DNA from: Meandrina meandrites | Taxonomy: Eukaryota; Cnidaria; Anthozoa; Scleractinia; Meandrinidae | Assembly: GCA_963693305.1 (NCBI GenBank) | Contig: OY855908.1 | Span: forward strand, 30,423,305-30,487,304 | Length of the DNA: 64,000 nt | Direction: 5' to 3' | Part shown: positions 36,601 through 46,923 of the stretch, one piece after another | Position numbering within the stretch: position 1 is the first letter of the stretch | How the letters are laid out: each line of letters starts with the position of its first letter | The notes under the pieces: generated by a model | Database searches by the model: none | The model's input: only the letters and a program-made list of their open reading frames with translations | Told to the model about the DNA's origin: nothing | Position numbers and translations under genes: made by a program

Positions 36601-39226
36601 TACCTACCTACCTAGCTACCTACCTACCTACCTACCTACCTACCTACCTACCTACCTACCTACCTACCTACCTACCTACCTACCTACCTACCTAGCTACC
36701 TACCTACCTACCTACCTACCAACCTACCTACCTACCTACCTACCTACCTACCTACCTACCTACCTACCTACCTACTTACCTACCTACCCATTTACCTTCC
36801 TACATGCCTATCCACCTAGCTAAAGTGTGCAATTTCTGCAGTGTCTGTTCATCCATCCAACCATCCATCCATCCTAGCTACCTGCCTGCCTGCCTACCTA
36901 AGCAATCTGTATCTACCAACCAATCTATCATCCTCAACCTAAAACTATTATCCTCAACCTACCTCTTACTTAAAATCTTCCTTTCTCTTTTATCTGTCCG
37001 TCTGTCAGTCATTAGCTTTGTCTGTCAGATCTGTCAATTATTGTCTGGTGGATTCTCTGCCTATGAGGTGTCTGTCTTGTAATTGAAGTACTTTTGCTTT
37101 GAAATATACTCTTTCCCTGACTGTCTGTTTGTCTGCATGCCCTGTCTGTCTGTCTGTTGGTCTGCATGTGTTCCTGCCTGTTTGTTGGTCTGCATGCCTG
37201 TCTGTCTGTGTGCCCAGTCTGCCTCATGACACTCTCTTATTTATTCATTTTATTTTCGCTTAACAGAGCAATAGTGGTGCACAACCAGGGTCAACCTCCG
37301 AGGAAGAAGTACAACTAGAAAAGAAAAAATACACAGCAATAGCCGAGGAGCTAAAAATAATCGGATTGGAAGTGGTAGAAGAGAATAATCAGATGTACAT
37401 AATACTAACGGACAGGGATAATCTGAAAAAATGGATAGAAGAGAAATCGTATGGGAATATTACAATAATGATTAAAGGGAGCACTTTAGAGGATAAAGCT
37501 ACAGAAACAGAGATAATAGTTACAAGACAGGAAGATTATGAGCAAGCGGAAGGGAAAAGGAAAAGAGTTGAAGCAGAGGTTATTCTTCTAAGACAGAAAA
37601 TCGAGGATCAGGCGCAAGAACTGAATCGGTTTTATAAAGTATTCAAAGAAGTAATGACTCAAAATAAAAATTTAAGAGCAAAGGAACAGAGTAATAAGGA
37701 AATTGAAGATGGAAATAGAAAAGGTAATGGATCTTTTTATCTATATTTTATGATAAAATAAGTTGCCATGCTTTGAATTCAAGTGAAATACCGTGAGACT
37801 GAGAGCGCTTTCCATTTCTGCGGAGAAACCAGTTGTTGCGGTGAAAAATCAAATGGAACGTTCCTTCCCACTTTCGGAAAAAAAATACTACTATTTTCTC
37901 GTTTTTTTACCGAACTCTCGGAATATCACTGTACCATTTTGCTTTTTTACACTTTTACCATGCTCCTCGAGGAAATCTCGGCTGTTCTGGTGGGAAATGG
38001 AATGGAATGGTTATTTCCAGTTGAAGGTCTTCAGATCATACACGCCCGTCCCGTCCAGTTGTGTTTGTTGAAAAATGGTACTGTACCACTTGCCGGAAAA
38101 TTCTCACCGGTTTTTCCACACAAATAGAAGGCGCTCTGAGTAACTTGATTTTTTCAGTATACCCACAAGCTGTAAGGTGAATGTAACAAGCGATGCAACG
38201 AATTCCAACTAATATAAAAGAAAATTAATTATCGTACTATTGTAATTATTAAATAGTTTTCTGGTTCTTCGGCCTGACAACCTAAAACAGTCTGTTAGCA
38301 ATTGACCTAGAAAACTTTACTTGAACTAAAGAAAGAACCCGTTACTTATCAATTTTGCCATTCAGTTATCAAAGGAAGAACTAACGCAAACCATTGGATT
38401 AGCCGAAGTCGTTGTATTAAGTTGTTTTTTTAATATTCTGTTAATATTTTTAACTGTTCTTTATCTATTTTTCTTAAACCTTGTTCTTACTGTAGGTCTA
38501 CCAACGTCAAAACCAGCTGAATCTCCCGTGAAAGGACCGACAGCACAAGGAAAGACCATTTTTCAGAAGAAAGCGGAGACAATTTTGTCCACGGCACAAG
38601 AACAAGTAGTTGAAATGAGAGAAGTGAAAAAGCACTTGGACCAGCAAAACATAAGTTTGCGTGCTTTGAAAGACCTCACAGATAAAACCACCAAGGATTT
38701 TGAGGATCTAGTCAGCGCTCCAAAAGCCAAGCAGAATTTTGACGATTCTCGGGGAATTTACCCGCCGGGAGGAAGCCCGAGGTGGCCGGAAGAAGGAGCG
38801 ATCTCTTTACCCCAGGGAGAAAGAAACAGAGGAGAGGGAAATTTCGAGCGTGAATTCAGCGATGACGCTCCTTTGAGCATTCCCGTTCAAGAATCGAATT
38901 TGCTCAGATATAAAAGAAACGACGAAGCTGGTGAATCTATATTTGCTAAGAGGTTAAGTGGAGATAGAAATTTCGTAGCCCCGTCATCGGTGCATTCATC
39001 AAGAGGGGGCGGAGGCAAAGCGGTTTCCATGCCAACATTTCTATCCGAGAGCACGTGGACTGGGGAGAGTGATGGCATTGAAGTTATTGAAGAGGAAGAA
39101 GATTTTATCGGCGCCACACCTTCGCGAGGCAAAATTTGCCCCGTGTGCGAGCGCTTCTTTCCCGATAGCTATGGGCAAAGTGAATTCGAGCTTCACGTCA
39201 ACCAACATTTTGGAGATGATGCGTAG
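33621..39226 (+). CDS. Coiled-coil protein with TAX1BP1/CALCOCO-type zinc finger
   Basis: Four exons join in frame: 33621-33774, 35302-35555, 37267-37723 and 38496-39226, giving 531 residues. The last 29 residues form a zinc finger, [20 protein letters not shown] then VNQH (C503, C506, H522, H526), very close to the ubiquitin-binding fingers of TAX1BP1 and NDP52. Most of residues 52-340 is charged coiled coil. Near the N-terminus, acidic [11 protein letters not shown] holds YPGL (28-31), a possible LC3-interacting motif. An acidic [14 protein letters not shown] patch precedes the finger. This layout suggests a selective-autophagy receptor that binds ubiquitinated cargo. No SKICH domain is encoded, and the frame upstream of the start does not resemble one. 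An optineurin-like protein is the alternative, but I see no UBAN motif. Confidence 0.8.
35754..36196. mobile_element. 443-bp foldback element with TTAA ends
   Basis: Nearly the whole element is a palindrome: the left arm starts TTAAAGAATCTGACCCACCC and the right arm is its inverse with few mismatches over about 200 bp, around a CCATTTTTGGGGCCCCCAAA loop. Both ends carry TTAA. Intron of the TAX1BP1-like gene. Confidence 0.9.
36516..36790. repeat. (CTAC)n microsatellite, about 270 bp
   Basis: Nearly pure tetranucleotide CTAC run with occasional GCTA or CCAA variants, decaying to the right into related CATC, CTGC and, by 37080-37220, TGTC runs. Intron; the open frames in it are artefacts. Confidence 0.97.
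37080..37225. repeat. Degenerate (CTGT)n repeat
   Basis: Interrupted CTGT/CTGC units just upstream of the acceptor for exon 37267-37723, adding to its pyrimidine-rich tract. Confidence 0.8.
37800..38138. mobile_element. MITE with AGAGCGC ends
   Basis: Left GAGAGCGCTTTCCATTTCTG and the near-inverse right end with CAAATAGAAGGCGCTC, about 338 bp apart, inside the last intron of the TAX1BP1-like gene, 77 bp after exon 37267-37723. Confidence 0.75.
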
Positions 39227-39258
39227 CAAATCAGTTGGAAAAACTCCGTATTTCCTCG

Positions 39259-39264
39259 AATAAA
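39259..39264 (+). terminator. Polyadenylation signal of TAX1BP1-like gene
   Basis: AATAAA 33 bp after the TAG stop at 39224-39226. It would give an unusually short 3'UTR; a longer form cannot be excluded. Confidence 0.5.
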
Positions 39265-42200
39265 AAATAACAATTATTCACCGAATTGGAGATGAGTAGT
39301 GGTTGATATTTGTTCATCGACACTGAGGTGAATAATTGCTTTAGTGTATACCACACAAGCTGAATAAACAGCGGACCAAAACATTACTTTCTGCAACCAA
39401 AGCGACACGGGAGGACATGTTGTTTCTCTTCGATCGGCTGCTTGGAGGTGAATAGTACTTTACTAATCACCTCCGAGCTAACCAATCAGAGCGCGCAAAA
39501 AGCACTATTCACTTGTGTGATATATATTTATTCCTGTTATATGATAACAAAGCCTTGAACAAGCAAGGCAAGTGTTGTTCTCCGTTTCTCCAACAAAAGC
39601 ACGCTAAAATCAAATTTTCCTTCCATAGCTGGAATATAAAATACAACGAAAAGGAGTCTAGTTGATGCTACCAGCTTGCTGAAAAATAGCGTTAAAACTC
39701 TGCCGATAACAAAATATTCTCGACAAACCATCCTCGATACTGGTTTGAAACTGGTGCTACTGTATATTAAGCAAGCGAAAAAGGCTCTTCTGCTCAACAT
39801 TTCCCCAGCTGGAGTCAAATTGAACATCGGAGTTTTGCCACTTTCGCTAATCCTGCTACAAACCCGGAAAATAACGGATTTTGAATTTTATTAGTGCTTT
39901 CAAATGAGATAAAAGAGTTTTTTTTCTGTATCATTATCGCTAATAGGTTTGATTGTATCAAGGACGTCAAATAACAGAAGTCTGTAGAAGGAAACAATTT
40001 TATGCAAATTCTGGCCCTTTGTAGTTTTCATGCAAAACGAAATAATGAGATGAAATAGTTAGAAATTATCGGATTCAGATAAAACCATAACTTAAATAAA
40101 AAGAACTTGTCGTAATTTTGAAAGTTTTCTGTTAGACCTGATTTGTTAACGTCTTTACCTTGTTATCAATCTGATGAGTTAAAAATAACGTTATGCCGCC
40201 ACAAAGAAGACAAAAATTTTGAAGGCGCTTAATACACAAAATCTTAACAATTTTGTAGGTCTTGGTATTTTTGATACTTTTACGCGAAAATCGCCAGCTA
40301 TTAAAATGGCTTCGCTTTGCGTTGCTCGAAAAAAATGTAACCTTTTGATCAAATTTAAAAATTCTCCCCACCAGTAATAAAAATAGTCGTCCCGCCTGTT
40401 ATTCGAGGAAATACGGATGGCGAGTTCATGTGGTTTCGTCATTGAAGTTTATAACTAACGGGACAAAGCATGATTATTAAAGCTAATACTTTAAACAAAT
40501 ATTGTAATCTAGTTATTTCATTTCATATGCTTACTGCGATGTTAGCTCATATGACCTGTGACGTACGATCGCAGTCCTTGCGTATAAGATCGGGAAAAGG
40601 ACATAAATGAGTTACTTTTTGCCTCCGTTTCAAAACGAGGTCGAATGCAAAGCCTTTTTATGTCAAAGTTTCGTGGGGCCTCGTTTTGAAATGGAGATAG
40701 AAGGTAATTCGAAAAAAAGCCTGATGTATGTATATTGTAAAAGAAAACCTTGGATAAAAGGGCGATTTCACATCCGCAATAACCCAAATTAGCTTCTGAG
40801 CCGTCTTCTTTCCAGGGAATTGGCATGTCCCATTCATTTCGGGTGATCGTATCTTTCTTTAAAGGAGCAACATGTCGCGATATTAAAGTCATATTTTTTT
40901 TTTCTCATTTACAAAACTTTCAAATTAAAAGAGTTCTCAATAATAGCTTTCGTTCGATATAAAAAAAAAACAACACTAAAGAAGTAATGATAAAATAAAT
41001 ACCGGTAAATAAATAAATGTGGTTGGATAAATACGCAAACTAGAAAAAAATGCCATGTTTTTCAAGATACACGGACTGTGACGTAACTCCTTTAAAGCGT
41101 CGTCAGTGAATAGTGCGGCCATGTTAACTGACATTTTTCGGTTCCATTTTATTTTTCGTGCAACGTACGAACTGTGATTTACCCTTACTAAGAGTTATAC
41201 GTGAAGCGAGAATATGATAGTCGCGAAGTAAAAGTTTGCCTAAGAATTTTGATTTTGTGACCGTCACTTGTTATGACGTGAAATCTCGTGCGCCGTGGAT
41301 AAAACGTGAAATGGCCGTTTTATTTTCCTTGAAATTAACGACCTCCTAGTACCTGGATGAAACAACTTGGGTAATTTTCATAACGACTTTCCAACCACTC
41401 AGGAAAAGAACGATGCTGCTTCTTGGCACTGATTGATCTCAAATACACTGCCTCAGATGGCTTATATATTGAATTGAGGGAACGTTTTCTAGGTTCGATC
41501 TGTTCTTTCACGTTTTCGATTCACTTTTATAGCATTAAGATACCGTTCAGTGAAGTAGTGTGTTTCTGTTATTGGAACTTCTAATTTCATCGAAAAACCA
41601 TATAAATCAATAGCTTTTAGTTCTGTTGGCTTTGGTGTTCAACGGGTTATTAGTATCATAGTAGTGACATGTTTAAGTTAAAAGAAATTTTGCGTATCTT
41701 TATAATTTGTATAAGAAGGATCTTGTTGACATTTAATAGAGTATTTACACTGTATTTACATACAGTATCTCTCGGTAAGTGTAATTAGATATAACTGTAT
41801 AAAGTTTGGTTTTGGTTATTCATGGTGTTCGATTGAGTACGAGTCATCGTGCGAAACCATGCATACCAGTCTGAGTGCTTACAATTCATATCGGATCTAG
41901 ATTGTGGCAGGCGTCGTAGTAACCTCGTTCCCAGGCTCTCTTGACGACATGGGAGGAAAAGGAGAGAGGGCCTGGGAACGAGGTTGGCGTCCTGGCGAAT
42001 AGTTTTCTGTCGCAGTGCGCCATGTGGTAGACAGATTTGTGTCGTCATGCAATACACGAGAACAAAAAAACCAATTGCAGCCATTTACTGTTTCTGAACG
42101 GCGTCAACTAGCTTACTAAACTGAAATCCATCGAGCATCGATCATGTACGCAGTTGTCATTTCAGTGATAACAGTCTCTAAAACAAATAGCATTATCTCT

Positions 42201-44550
42201 TATATTAAGATGGCTCCGAAACCGCTCCCGGGAAATTTAACTTCGCAAAAGTTAACATGCTGATTAAAATTCAATACTGGGGATCACCGGGTTCTTTTTT
42301 AGTTATAAGCACTTTAAGCTAAGATAAAGGGTGTTTTTACCGGGTTATACTGTTGCTATGGTGACCAATGATGTTAAGAAAATTACCACAACTTGTTTAC
42401 CAATGATTGGGCATTAGACTGGGAATTTGTTTGATATCATTATTGTAGCAGCAACTGATAAAAATTTGTTGTACTAACCCATCAAAGTACAAGAGCTGTG
42501 AAGTGCTGGAAACCGTCGCCAGCCACCTTTTTGGTGTCTTGTCACGTGGTTGGCGTTTTCGGGCGTCTTGCCTGTGATGATGTGATTTTCAACGGTCTCT
42601 CTATGGCCATGTTAACATCGTTTTTCTAGGATTTGTATGAACAATAATGACGCAATCGACCGAGAAGGGTAAAGAAGAGAGCGTCCGAAGAGCGAGAGCG
42701 TCCGAAAGTCACGATGCTTTTTGTTGGCTTTCCCGATGAATAAATAGTGTCCACGTGATAGACGTTTTAATGCACGTGATCTAGATTGTTGCAGCGCCAG
42801 GCTAAATTAACGAATGCATTTTAGGGACAGACCATCGGAAACAAGAAGCTTCCAAAAGCTTAAAACTGGGCGGTTAAAACCACTTCTTTGTGTTTTGCGT
42901 TGAAAAAAAAAAACAATTTGGAAAGTTCTTAGTTCAATACATTTGTGCGAATGATGTAATTGCCTTCATTTATAGATAGGTTTCATGCCAAAACATTTCT
43001 GTATTAGTGGGTCAGATTCCAGAAAATATGCATACTCCCTTAATAAGCGCGCCCTACGTATTGTTTGGGGGGAATCCTGAAAACATTGTTTGAAAAGCAA
43101 AAAAGCCCAACTTAATTTTTTGCAGACATGAAGCAATTGTCTTCTGGAAGATGCCACCGGAAAAAAATGTTTTTACGGACAACGACTCCCACTCCAAAAA
43201 AATAGTGGCCCATCCCTTAGAGGAACAAGATACAGTCGTTCATTCAGCATTCTGAAAATCCTATATCCTATCAAAATGAGCCAAAATAAAGTTGTTTTAG
43301 ATTCCTCGCCTTTTATGCAATATATATTAGTATTAGTACTGCTCAACAAAGATTTTAGTTTCCTCAAACGTTTCGACGCATTCAAGAAAACATTGCGTGC
43401 AGAATGTAATTTTTAAGCGAGTATTTTCACGTCTATGAATACTGCAAGCAGTTGATAACGTGCGGTGCAGCCCGACGTGTCACAAAATCCTCGGCTTAGA
43501 CTGTCTGCGACGCAGGCTTGCATGACTTGCAGGACTGCGAACGAAAATGCTGCTAATGTAGGATCCAACAAGGGATCTGATCAGCGTAAAAATAATCAAT
43601 GACAAACAATACTGCGAGGCTGATCATACTACGTAAAAAGTTCATTTAGACTGCACGCGCGTCTCAGCTTTGCTCGCGCTGGGCTTTGAACGTTTAACAT
43701 TAGTTCTGTCGTGGTGTTCAAAACAACGTTGTTATTACCATTGATGAAGGGTGAAGCCCGAAACGTCGGGTATTTATATTTAAACAACTTTTTGGCACTT
43801 TTATACCTTTTTACATTTTTACGACTGTTTTTGCGTATGCAAAACGGGAGTTACGGATTGAGTGGCGATTTGAAGCCATCCTTCCTTCATTCCTTCAGTC
43901 GATCAGATGTAAACAAAAGGCCGTTGACAGATGGTTGGCAGACCTACATGTAACGCTACTCTCAGTTTGACGTTGCGGTTTATTAAGACCGATGACAGAC
44001 CATTGTACTTTAGGCGCTGATGGTTTTGTTTTGATGGGTATGTGATGATAATTTGAAAATCGATTGTGAACATATTTTATTTTTGTTTTACCTTAAATCA
44101 GGTGTATGTTGTTTCTGCCCTATAGAAAAATCAACAGAATTTTCTTTGCATGTGACGGTGAAAGCGAAATTGAAAGCGAAGTTTGTGTAATCGCCAGCTG
44201 ACAGAAGATTATCAGTGTCACGCGACAAAGGTCAACGCGTCCGATTTCAAAATAAATTTTATGCGACGCTTAAATCTTCACAACAATCAAAGAATGCAAG
44301 ATCAAACTTATCATGCTCATGGCACTATCAAAACACATTCCGGAAATTGACGTCAATCGTACACGCTGTACAGGGAAAAGAGTGTACACACGCTAGCACG
44401 AAAACACGCAAACTTGAATTTGTCTGCTTGGAGCTTGCTTCTTTTACAACCAATGCAAAACAAAATGAAAAACAACGTAAATCCGTATAGATCTTTACAA
44501 GTGATGCACGTTCGACTTCGACGATTTAATTCGTCACTTGTTAAATAAAA
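39265..44550. other. Intergenic region, no gene supported
   Basis: Five kilobases with short open frames that neither splice together nor resemble known proteins. It contains a small hairpin (41921-41985), TTGATGAAGGGTGAAGC followed by CCGAAACGTCGG at about 43740 (a word like those near some retroelement ends), and a fragment near 43010-43080 that resembles the TGTGTGGTTCC family. Confidence 0.45.
41921..41985. mobile_element. 65-bp hairpin element
   Basis: AACCTCGTTCCCAGGC and its exact inverse GCCTGGGAACGAGGTT with a 33-bp middle that also partly pairs. A minimal palindromic MITE by structure. Confidence 0.75.
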
Positions 44551-45169
44551 GTGACAAGAACTCGGCTTTTACTTGGGGTAGAAGAGCACAGAACGCCTCA
44601 TGAGAGCATGTTTTGAATGCATGACATCTTCTCCAGTGCACATATTTGAATTTATAACCATTTTGATCATAAAGTATTTGCCCTTTATTCATAAAATGTA
44701 CATGATTTCAATGATATTTATTGTTTAGTTGATGTTTGCCTTTAAAAATAAACCATTTTTTTAAAAGCAGTTAAAATTGTATGATACTTAAAGCCAATTG
44801 AAGTGAGGATCAATGAAAGTTATCAATGACACTAGTTTTGTTTGCTGCAGTTTTCTTTGTAGTGTATGATTATAATCCTAGGGTGATACGTGCCAACTGA
44901 AGGCCTTACAATATTGCGCCAAATAGAGGCTATTGTTTATTTGTATCAATATGATGGTCTGAATAAAGGGCAAATACTTTATGATCAAAATGGTTATAAA
45001 TTCAAATATGCGCACTGGAGAAGATGTCATGCATTCAAAGCATGCTCTAGGTAGCTGTTCTAGAAAATTTCTTCAGTGACACGGGACAGTATGTTCTTGA
45101 TCAGAAGTCACGAATCAAAACCCACTGAATTACACACCTACATATCCCACCCCCTGAAATTATTATTCC

Positions 45170-46290
45170 AGATTTACACGCTTCCAGAGATAGATGGTTG
45201 TTTCATATCAAGTATTAAGTATTCATTGCCAGATTTCCACATTTCCACGCTTCCAGAGATAGACAGTTGTTTCATATTAAGTATTAAGTGTTCATTGCCA
45301 GATTTCCAGATTTCCACGCTTCCAGAGAGACAGTTGTTTCATATTAAGTATTAAGTATTCATTGCCAGGTTTCCACATTTCCACATTTCCACGCTTCCAG
45401 AGATAGACAGTTGTCTGATATTGAGTATTAAGTGTTCATTGCCAGATTTCCACATTTCCACATTTCCACGCTTCCAGAGATAGGCGGTGGTGTCATATTA
45501 AGTATTAAGTATTCATTGCCAGATTTCCACATTTCCACGCTTCCAGAGATAGACGTTTGTTTCATATTAAGTATTAAGTATTCATTGCCAGATTTCCACA
45601 TTTCCACATTTCCACGCTTCCAGAGATAGACGGTTGTTTCATATTAAAGGGGCACTGTCACGAGCATAACTTCAAAAATTCAACAGCCCAAAAACATGTT
45701 TACACCATTGTAAACCTATTAACAGTGGTCAGGTTTTCGTAAAATTACTATACCAGTGTACTGAAGCTAAATATAGAGTGATATCACTGTGATACCATCG
45801 GGAACTTCTGATCTCAACTTGAAAAAGTCAGCCTGACTTTTTCAAGTTCTGTCCTTGTGGTTTGGAAAAATTGATGAAAACTATTTATGGTTACCCTCTT
45901 TTTAAAGCTATTTGCTAGATATCCTTCCCTTTACGTTCTAGGGGCATTTCCTGCATGCTTGAAAGTAATAAGTCGTAATTTTGGTGCTGTTTTACTAAAA
46001 AAAGTCAAAAAAAGTCTTAAGTATTAAGTGTTCATTGCCAGATTTCCACATTTCCACGCTTCCAGAGATAGACGGTTGTTTCATATTAAGTATTAAGTGT
46101 TCATTGCCAGATTTCCACATTTCCACATTTCCACATTTCCACGCTTCCAGAGATAGACGGTTGTTTCATATTAAGTATTAAGTATTCATTGCCAGATTTC
46201 CACATTTCCACGCTTCCAGAGATAGACGGTTGTTTGATATTAAGCATTAAGTATTCATTGCCAGATTTCCAGATTTCCGCGCTTCCAGAT
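45170..46290. repeat. 70-bp satellite with variable ATTTCCAC subrepeats
   Basis: About eleven units containing CGCTTCCAGAGATAGACGG, TTAAGTATTCATTGCCAG and two to four ATTTCCAC words. Most units are about 69 bp, a multiple of three, so a repetitive reading frame stays open by chance. A TTAA MITE (45644-46020) interrupts the array. Confidence 0.93.
45644..46020. mobile_element. TTAA MITE inserted in the satellite array
   Basis: The left end TTAAAGGGGCACTGTCACGA matches the MLX 3'UTR element. The interior has a 33-bp palindrome (45816-45848) starting AACTTGAAAAAGTCAG. The right inverted end is missing, but the following TTAA (46017-46020) remains and the satellite resumes there. Confidence 0.85.
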
Positions 46291-46460
46291 AGGGAATGAG
46301 TGAGGTCCGTTACCAAATTATCTAATTATTTTACATACATTATCTCTGCTCTGCCTAAACTATGACTAATTTTGCTTTTGACTCATTCCATTCTGATGAC
46401 GCGTTCTGTGCTCTTCTACCCCAAGTAAAAGCCAAGAACTCGCACGAACACATTAAACGA

Positions 46461-46468
46461 TGACGTCA
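46461..46468. promoter_or_regulatory. CRE/ATF-type palindrome, distal, Lifeguard gene
   Basis: TGACGTCA, 456 bp upstream of the Lifeguard start codon, just outside the foldback element. Confidence 0.35.
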
Positions 46469-46747
46469 TCGCTTAAAAAAACAGTCGTGGCCTCATAGGG
46501 CCCTTTGATTTACTCAAAACGTAGTATGATCAGCTTTGCAGTATTGTTTGTCATTTAGCATTAATAAAAGAGCTTTGTTTTTATTCCCAAACAAATTTTC
46601 GTGCAAAGGAGAAAAAAAATTCCTGCAATCCCTGCAATGAGTCTGCAATCGAATACAATCTGGACTTCGTTCGAAAACGCGGGAAAATTTATATTGAATT
46701 TTTTTCCAGCAGGTCACACGAGGTTTACTGTCCAATCGCTGTTCAGG

Positions 46748-46755
46748 TGACGTCA
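46748..46755. promoter_or_regulatory. CRE/ATF-type palindrome, proximal, Lifeguard gene
   Basis: TGACGTCA, 169 bp upstream of the Lifeguard start codon. ATF/CREB-type control would fit a stress-linked ER/Golgi protein, but this is inference from the motif alone. Confidence 0.4.
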
Positions 46756-46923
46756 TGTTATCCAAATTTGGCACTCGTTTTCCCGGAAGGCTTTCACTTT
46801 GATCACAAACTGTATTTCTCTCCATATATTCATGAAACGCTGAAGGAAGGGCCGTTATACAAAGGCAATCAGTTGTTGTCAGAAGAAGAAAGCATCTAGC
46901 AAGAGCTAGAGAGAGTTTTCAAA

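Larger units (their letters stand above)
44563..46433. mobile_element. Foldback element whose right arm is split by a satellite block
   Basis: Left arm 44563-44690. Its inverse appears in two pieces: 44961-45048 pairs with the inner part (GAATAAAGGGCAAATACTTT) and 46393-46433 pairs with the outer part (GCGTTCTGTGCTCTTCTACC). The 1.34 kb between the pieces holds the 70-bp satellite and a TTAA MITE. The pieces are collinear with one original arm. Confidence 0.8.

Noticed and set aside
36804..37082. Open frames in the CTAC/CTGT microsatellite
   Set aside because: Low-complexity translation inside an intron that correct splicing removes.
45076..45629. Open frames with repeated ISTLPEID units
   Set aside because: They come from the 69-70-bp satellite, whose unit length keeps a frame open. 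No start context, splice sites or known domain.
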